64,000 nucleotides of DNA. Source: Rhodococcus sp. 14-1411-2a. GTDB lineage: Bacteria; Actinomycetota; Actinomycetes; Mycobacteriales; Mycobacteriaceae. Below the pieces are notes generated by a model that had not been told where the DNA came from, did not search any database, and saw only the letters and a program-made list of their open reading frames with translations. Shown here piece after piece: positions 60,060 to 64,000 of the stretch (the first letter of the stretch is position 1; each line of letters starts with the position of its first letter). Where the stretch lies: assembly GCF_002259485.1 (NCBI RefSeq), contig NZ_NPGA01000019.1, positions 62,001 to 126,000 on the forward strand. The letters are read 5' to 3'. The position numbers were made by a program, and so were the translations under genes.

Positions 60060-60455
60060 TCAGATCGCCGAGTTCATCATCGAATTGGCGGCCATCTCCA
60101 TGTAGTCGATCAACTGGGCTCGGTGCGCGGAGTCCATGACCTCGGGGGCGATCGACGCGATCGCGATGTGCATGCAGCGCAGCCACGCGTCTCGCTCCAT
60201 CGGTCCGATCCGAAACGGGTTGTGGCGCATACGAAGTCGAGGATGGCCACGCTCGTCGGAGTAGGTTCGCGGACCGCCCCAGTACTGCTCGAGAAACATC
60301 CGCATCCGCCGTTCGGCCGGTGCCAGATCCTCCTCGGGGTACAACGGCCGCACTATCTCGTCCTTGGCGACTTCCTCGTAGAACTTCGCCGTGAGTGACC
60401 GGAACGTCTCGGCACCGCCTACCGCGTCGTAGAACGTCTGCTGCGGTTCGGTCAT
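60060..60455 (-). CDS. glbO: Truncated haemoglobin, trHbO group
   Basis: The protein of 131 residues binds haem and oxygen and is linked to respiration in mycobacteria. It has the trHbO signs [19 protein letters not shown], the proximal His in MRHNPF and the Trp in DAWLRCM. The start at ATG 60455 gives the usual length; a longer frame exists upstream but lies in non-coding sequence. Its place between aglA and the HNH gene matches Rv2470. Confidence 0.96.
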   Translation of the reverse strand: MTEPQQTFYDAVGGAETFRSLTAKFYEEVAKDEIVRPLYPEEDLAPAERRMRMFLEQYWGGPRTYSDERGHPRLRMRHNPFRIGPMERDAWLRCMHIAIASIAPEVMDSAHRAQLIDYMEMAANSMMNSAI

Positions 60456-60505
60456 CACACTCTCTCTGTTCGTTCCTGGTCGGCGTCGGTCACGTCCATT
60501 GTCCC

Positions 60506-61483
60506 TCAGCTGCCTCGCTCGGCCACGACCCCACCCGGGCGACCCAGTGCGTACGGTGCCTTGATGTCGGCATCGTCGAACGCCTGGAGGATCTCCTGGT
60601 GCAGTCTGCGCTGTACGGCCCACTGGCGTCCGGGGCGGGTCTTGATCGTGATGCGGATGGTGACGGTGTCGGCGCTGACCGCGTTGACACCGAGCATCTC
60701 GGGCGGTTCGAGGATGTCATCGGCGAAGTCCTTCGATTCCACCACCGCCAGCGTGGTGCGTTCGGCGACTGCGCGGGCCTCGTCGATGTTGGCCGTGTGG
60801 GACACGGGCAGATCCAATACGGCGACCGCGAAGCCCTGACTCATGTTGCCCACGCGCAGCACCTCGCCGTTGCGGCAGTACCACACGGTGCCGTTGACGT
60901 CCCTGATCGTCGTGACGCGTAGCCCGACGCTCTCGACCGTGCCGGTCGCTTCACCGAGGTCGACGACGTCGCCCACTCCGTACTGGTCCTCGAGGAGCAT
61001 GAAGATACCCGAGAGAAAGTCTCGGACCAGGTTCTGCGCACCGAAGCCGAGGGCGACGCCGACGATCCCGGCCGAGGCGATGAACGGAGCGACGTTGACC
61101 CCCACGACGTCGAGCACCGACAGCACGAACCACGTGAGAATCATGACCGAGACGGCGGACTTGAGCACCGAGCCGATCGTGTTGGCACGCTGTTTGCGCC
61201 GCTCGTTGAGAATCGCGCCCTTGACGGTGCTCGACGAACGCTCGCGCAGCGGACGCAGCAGCGTCGGAGACTTCCCGACGTTGTTGCGGGTGAATCGGTC
61301 GATCAGTTTGTGCAGGACGAGGCGCAGCACGATGGCGAGGGCCAGATAGCCGAGAGCCTGCAGCGGACGATCGACCAACCAGTCGCGTCCGGTCTCCGTC
61401 AGCTCGAACGCTCGGGTGTCGAGATCTCGCAACAGCGACGGTTCGGAGAGGGACGATGCGGACAGGAAGGTTGATACAGACAC
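60506..61483 (-). CDS. MscS family mechanosensitive channel
   Basis: The protein of 325 residues has three or four membrane helices ([37 protein letters not shown]). The pore helix [19 protein letters not shown] is followed by the conserved [18 protein letters not shown]. The soluble vestibule domain follows. It would release solutes on osmotic downshift. It reads towards glbO, 50 bases away, so they may share a transcript. Confidence 0.93.
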   Translation of the reverse strand: MSVSTFLSASSLSEPSLLRDLDTRAFELTETGRDWLVDRPLQALGYLALAIVLRLVLHKLIDRFTRNNVGKSPTLLRPLRERSSSTVKGAILNERRKQRANTIGSVLKSAVSVMILTWFVLSVLDVVGVNVAPFIASAGIVGVALGFGAQNLVRDFLSGIFMLLEDQYGVGDVVDLGEATGTVESVGLRVTTIRDVNGTVWYCRNGEVLRVGNMSQGFAVAVLDLPVSHTANIDEARAVAERTTLAVVESKDFADDILEPPEMLGVNAVSADTVTIRITIKTRPGRQWAVQRRLHQEILQAFDDADIKAPYALGRPGGVVAERGS

Positions 61484-61696
61484 CCGAAAAGTCTACGGAG
61501 ACGCAGAAATCTTGCCAGTCACGCAGCGCATGGAGCCGTCGTTCGTCGTTCGTGAACGCGAGGATGCGAGATGTTCACCGATCGGCAACAGAAAATGCCG
61601 GGAAAAAGGCTGTGCGAGGAGGGTGCATTCGTGTTCCACTGTGACTCGTGTTCCACGCAAGCCATGCGCGGGCGCCGACTGTTTCTGGAGCAACGC

Positions 61697-62359
61697 ATGA
61701 AGAACTCGCAACACCGCCATCGACAACTCCCGCCCACTGAGGGCCGCACCACGCACGACCAGCGTGAGACGGCCTCGGGGGCTTCTCCGCTGCGTGTGGT
61801 GCCGACGGCCCACAGTGCTACAGGCGACGACGCCGTACCGGCGTGGGTCAAGCGCCGTGTGCTGCTCCTCAACGCCACCTTCGAACCACTGACCGCGCTT
61901 CCGATGCGCCGGGCGGTGGTTCTTCTCGTTTGTGGGAAGGCCGACGTGGTGCACGACGATCCGGAGGGGCCGTTCATCCGGTCGGCCGACCGCTCGGTGC
62001 AGGTGCCGTCGGTGATCAGACTGCGGACGTTCGTCCGTGTTCCGTATCGAGCCCGGGTACCCATGACCCGACAGGCGCTGATGCACCGCGATCGGTTCCG
62101 GTGCGCATACTGCGGAAGCAAGGCCGAGACCGTCGACCACGTGGTTCCGCGCAGCCGCGGAGGTGGCCACTCGTGGGAGAACTGTGTCGCCTGCTGCGCC
62201 TCGTGCAACCATCGCAAGGCGGACAAACTGCTCAGTGAGATCGGCTGGACGTTGCGCGCCCAGTTGGTGCCGCCGAAGGGTCCGCACTGGCGACTGTTGG
62301 CGACGACGAAGGAGCTGGATCCCAGTTGGCTCGCGTACCTCGGTGAGGGCGCTGCCTGA
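61697..62359 (+). CDS. HNH endonuclease-domain protein (Rv2469c-like)
   Basis: The protein of 220 residues has a McrA/HNH zinc-finger nuclease domain at about 130 to 180: CAYCG, VDHVVPRSRGGGHSWENC and CCASCNHRKAD. These provide the Cys pairs and the catalytic His. It is widely conserved in actinobacteria outside restriction loci, so it is probably a housekeeping protein. ATG 61697 has GGAG 6 bases upstream. The N-terminal 45 residues are not conserved in appearance. Confidence 0.93.
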   Translation: MKNSQHRHRQLPPTEGRTTHDQRETASGASPLRVVPTAHSATGDDAVPAWVKRRVLLLNATFEPLTALPMRRAVVLLVCGKADVVHDDPEGPFIRSADRSVQVPSVIRLRTFVRVPYRARVPMTRQALMHRDRFRCAYCGSKAETVDHVVPRSRGGGHSWENCVACCASCNHRKADKLLSEIGWTLRAQLVPPKGPHWRLLATTKELDPSWLAYLGEGAA

Positions 62360-62440
62360 CGCGGGTACGCCTGCACTTTTCGGTCACAACACCGGCCCCG
62401 ACGTGGTCCGACGCGCAATTGTCGACTAACGTCACACCCT

Positions 62441-62692
62441 GTGAGCATTTTTGAGACCACGCTGATATTCGGGGTGATTCCGGTTGCGGTGATCGGACTC
62501 CTCGGCGCGTTGTCCTACTTGACCGACAAGCAGCCCGGTATGGACGTTCCGCCCTACCGACTGACGGACGAGTGGACGCGCGAGCCATTGCTGTGGACTG
62601 CTACGGACGAGGTGACTCCTTTCGGAGGTCACGGTTCGCACGGTGCCGACACAGCCGACTCGATCGGAGGTTCCGCAAGTGGCAAGTGGTGA
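62441..62692 (+). CDS. ctaJ: Cytochrome aa3 oxidase small subunit CtaJ (probable)
   Basis: The protein of 83 residues has a single membrane helix (LIFGVIPVAVIGLLGALSYL) and a hydrophilic C-terminus that starts YRLTDEWTREPLLWTATDE. In mycobacteria the small subunit CtaJ of the respiratory supercomplex is encoded between the HNH gene and the Rv2468c gene, which is the position here. The identification depends on that order and on shape. The start is GTG 62441. Confidence 0.8.
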   Translation: MSIFETTLIFGVIPVAVIGLLGALSYLTDKQPGMDVPPYRLTDEWTREPLLWTATDEVTPFGGHGSHGADTADSIGGSASGKW

Positions 62693-63155
62693 ACTCGTCC
62701 GCAGTGACGTCAGAGAAGAAGACCTGCCCGTCGGTGCAGCCCTCACCGCGAGCGGCCGCATCTCGGCTGCTCACGAGTTCGGGACGACCAACCCCGAGCA
62801 CCTGCCGTTCGCGACGCAGGACCTGGTTGCACTCGACGATGCACTCACGCAGGCGATTCGACAGACCAAGATCCGGTTCAACGTCTACATCGGTGATCTC
62901 GGCGTAGATCCCGCTGCGGGTGCGGATTCGGTGTTCCCCGGCACACCCGATGCCATCCGTTCGGTCCTGGTCGCCGTCGACCCCAATCGGCATGCTCTCG
63001 AGATCCGCACCGGCAGGCGAGTGTCCAACCGTGCGACCGACCGGGTTGCACAGTTGGGTGTCACCGCCGCGCTCGGTCCGTTCCGCGACGGCAATCTCAT
63101 CGACGGTCTGGTCACTGCCGTCCGGGTGATGACCGCGTCCATCCTCAGCCCGTAA
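62679..63155 (+). CDS. DUF5130 family protein (Rv2468c-like)
   Basis: The protein of 158 residues is conserved next to ctaJ and pepN in mycobacteria. It has a TPM-like layout: FGTTNPEHLPFATQDLVAL, then RFNVYIGDLGVDPAAG. Its function is unknown. GTG 62679 was chosen because GGAGG lies 7 bases upstream; it overlaps the end of ctaJ by 14 bases, which suggests coupled translation. Confidence 0.88.
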   Translation: MASGELVRSDVREEDLPVGAALTASGRISAAHEFGTTNPEHLPFATQDLVALDDALTQAIRQTKIRFNVYIGDLGVDPAAGADSVFPGTPDAIRSVLVAVDPNRHALEIRTGRRVSNRATDRVAQLGVTAALGPFRDGNLIDGLVTAVRVMTASILSP

Positions 63156-63180
63156 CTCTCCACCTCCAGACCGCGCTTCC

Positions 63181-63230
63181 ACGACGAGGGCCGGTTGTCC
63201 ACCTCGCGGTGGGCAACCGGCCCTCGTCGT
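63181..63230. terminator. Strong hairpin between convergent genes
   Basis: ACGACGAGGGCCGGTTG and CAACCGGCCCTCGTCGT form a perfect 17-base stem. The 16-base loop itself can pair as CCACC-TCGC-GGTGG, giving one near-continuous helix. It separates the DUF5130 gene from pepN and could stop transcription from both sides. Confidence 0.88.
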
Positions 63231-63244
63231 CTGTGCCGTCCAGA

Positions 63245-64000
63245 TCAGCTCGCGTCGAACTCCCGCGCAGCGAGAGCCCGGACGACGCCGGCCCGTCCCT
63301 CGATCACCAATCGCCGAAGGGCGGGCGGCAGATCACCGTCCAGGAACTCGTCCGCGGCCGCCAGTGACTGCTCACTGATCGACCAGGACGGATAGAGCCC
63401 GATCACCACGGTCTGCGCGACCTCGCTGGATCGACGAGACCACACACCTTCGATGGCGTCGAAGTAGCGAGCGACATACGGTTCGAGCAGCTCGCCCTGA
63501 CCGGGGCCGGCGAAGCCGCCGATGATCGAGCGAGCGGTGATGTTCGGCACCGCGTCGTCGTCGACCACCGTGGTCCACGCCTGTTCCTTGACCTCCGCGC
63601 TCGGGCGTGCAGCACGTGCCGCCGCAGCCGATCGAGCCCCGGCAGCGGTGTTGTCCTTGCCCGCCTCGGCGTCGATGACCGGCGATTCCAGTCCATCCGC
63701 GTCGATGGCCCCGGCACCGGCCAGGGCCGTGACGATGCGCCACCGCAGATCGGTGTCGACTCCCAGACCGGACAGGGACTGACCGTCGACGTCACCGTCG
63801 AGCAATGCGCGCAGCACCTCGATGTGGCGATCGCCGAGTTCGATGCCGGTGAGGGCGTTGACGAAGGCCAGCTGGTGATCCGAGCCTGCTTCGGCGCCAC
63901 GCGCCAGCTCGAGCAGAGCATCGGCGAACTCGGGGGTACCGTGTTCGGCTGCCCACGCAGGATCGGCGTAGCTGGTGATGGCGGTCTGCGCTTGAAGCAG
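63245..64000 (-). CDS. pepN: Aminopeptidase N, C-terminal part (partial)
   Basis: The last 251 residues of a M1 aminopeptidase are in the window; the catalytic HExxH domain lies beyond the right edge. The visible part is the helical ERAP1_C-like domain: DHQLAFVNALTGIELGDRH, LRWRIVTALAGAGAIDADG, ITARSIIGGFAGPGQGELL and LPPALRRLVIEGRAGVVRA. The identity is supported by the order, which matches Rv2467 after Rv2468c, and by the repeat pattern. The enzyme cleaves N-terminal residues from peptides in the cytoplasm. Confidence 0.9.
   Translation of the reverse strand: MLQAQTAITSYADPAWAAEHGTPEFADALLELARGAEAGSDHQLAFVNALTGIELGDRHIEVLRALLDGDVDGQSLSGLGVDTDLRWRIVTALAGAGAIDADGLESPVIDAEAGKDNTAAGARSAAAARAARPSAEVKEQAWTTVVDDDAVPNITARSIIGGFAGPGQGELLEPYVARYFDAIEGVWSRRSSEVAQTVVIGLYPSWSISEQSLAAADEFLDGDLPPALRRLVIEGRAGVVRALAAREFDAS

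Overview
The window is high-GC actinobacterial DNA, almost certainly from a mycolic-acid-containing member of the Mycobacteriales and most likely Rhodococcus (or Rhodococcoides). The evidence is the frequent GTG/TTG starts, an IdeR-type iron box, an L,D-transpeptidase of the LdtMt2 type, a DesA3-like desaturase beside its Rv3230c-like reductase, and a right-hand block that follows the order of Mycobacterium tuberculosis Rv2477c to Rv2467 (ettA, thioesterase, NAD-glutamate dehydrogenase, thioesterase, Rv2474c-like, aglA, glbO, HNH protein, ctaJ, Rv2468c-like, pepN). The genus is an inference from gene content, not from a marker gene.

Positions 1 to about 5960 look like the right-hand end of an integrated element. 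The region is visibly more AT-rich at third codon positions than the rest. It holds a very large minus-strand protein that runs off the left edge (at least 984 residues, with a PD-(D/E)XK-like nuclease domain at the N-terminus followed by an apparent helical solenoid), two unrecognised convergent genes (one with a HEPN-like R-x4-H motif), about 730 bases with no clear gene, and then a 35-base 3' fragment of a tRNA gene (probably tRNA-Lys) followed directly by a Rho-independent terminator. That is the layout expected of an att site left by a tRNA-targeting integrase. It is the most interesting part of the window and may be a defence island.

From 6 to 21.5 kb are chromosomal genes: a secreted lipase, two tiny basic or unknown proteins, a luciferase-family monooxygenase, a tandem universal stress protein, an enoyl-CoA hydratase-like protein, an iron-siderophore binding lipoprotein under an IdeR box, and an Old Yellow Enzyme fused to a Ddn-like F420-type domain. 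The fusion is divergent from a TetR regulator, which is followed by a DHA2 drug exporter; the same inverted repeat, CTATG-N8-CATAG, lies upstream of both the oxidoreductase and the exporter. An SDR, a STAS protein, an aldo/keto reductase with a membrane protein, and a glycoside hydrolase fragment complete this part.

From 21.5 to 42.4 kb lie a fused assimilatory nitrate reductase, two peptidoglycan enzymes (L,D-transpeptidase and M23 peptidase), tRNA-His, oligoribonuclease, a HerA-like ATPase, an SDR, a PadR-regulated FadH-type reductase, a UMF1-family transporter, an epoxide hydrolase-like protein, the TetR/reductase/desaturase fatty-acid desaturation locus, a methyltransferase with an alanine dehydrogenase-like enzyme, and tRNA-Arg(TCT). 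From 42.5 to 64 kb lie an XdhC protein, a CopD-CtaG fusion, a MarR regulator divergent from an ABC exporter across a perfect palindrome, a YigZ protein, an SSB-like protein and the conserved ettA to pepN block. pepN is cut by the right edge.
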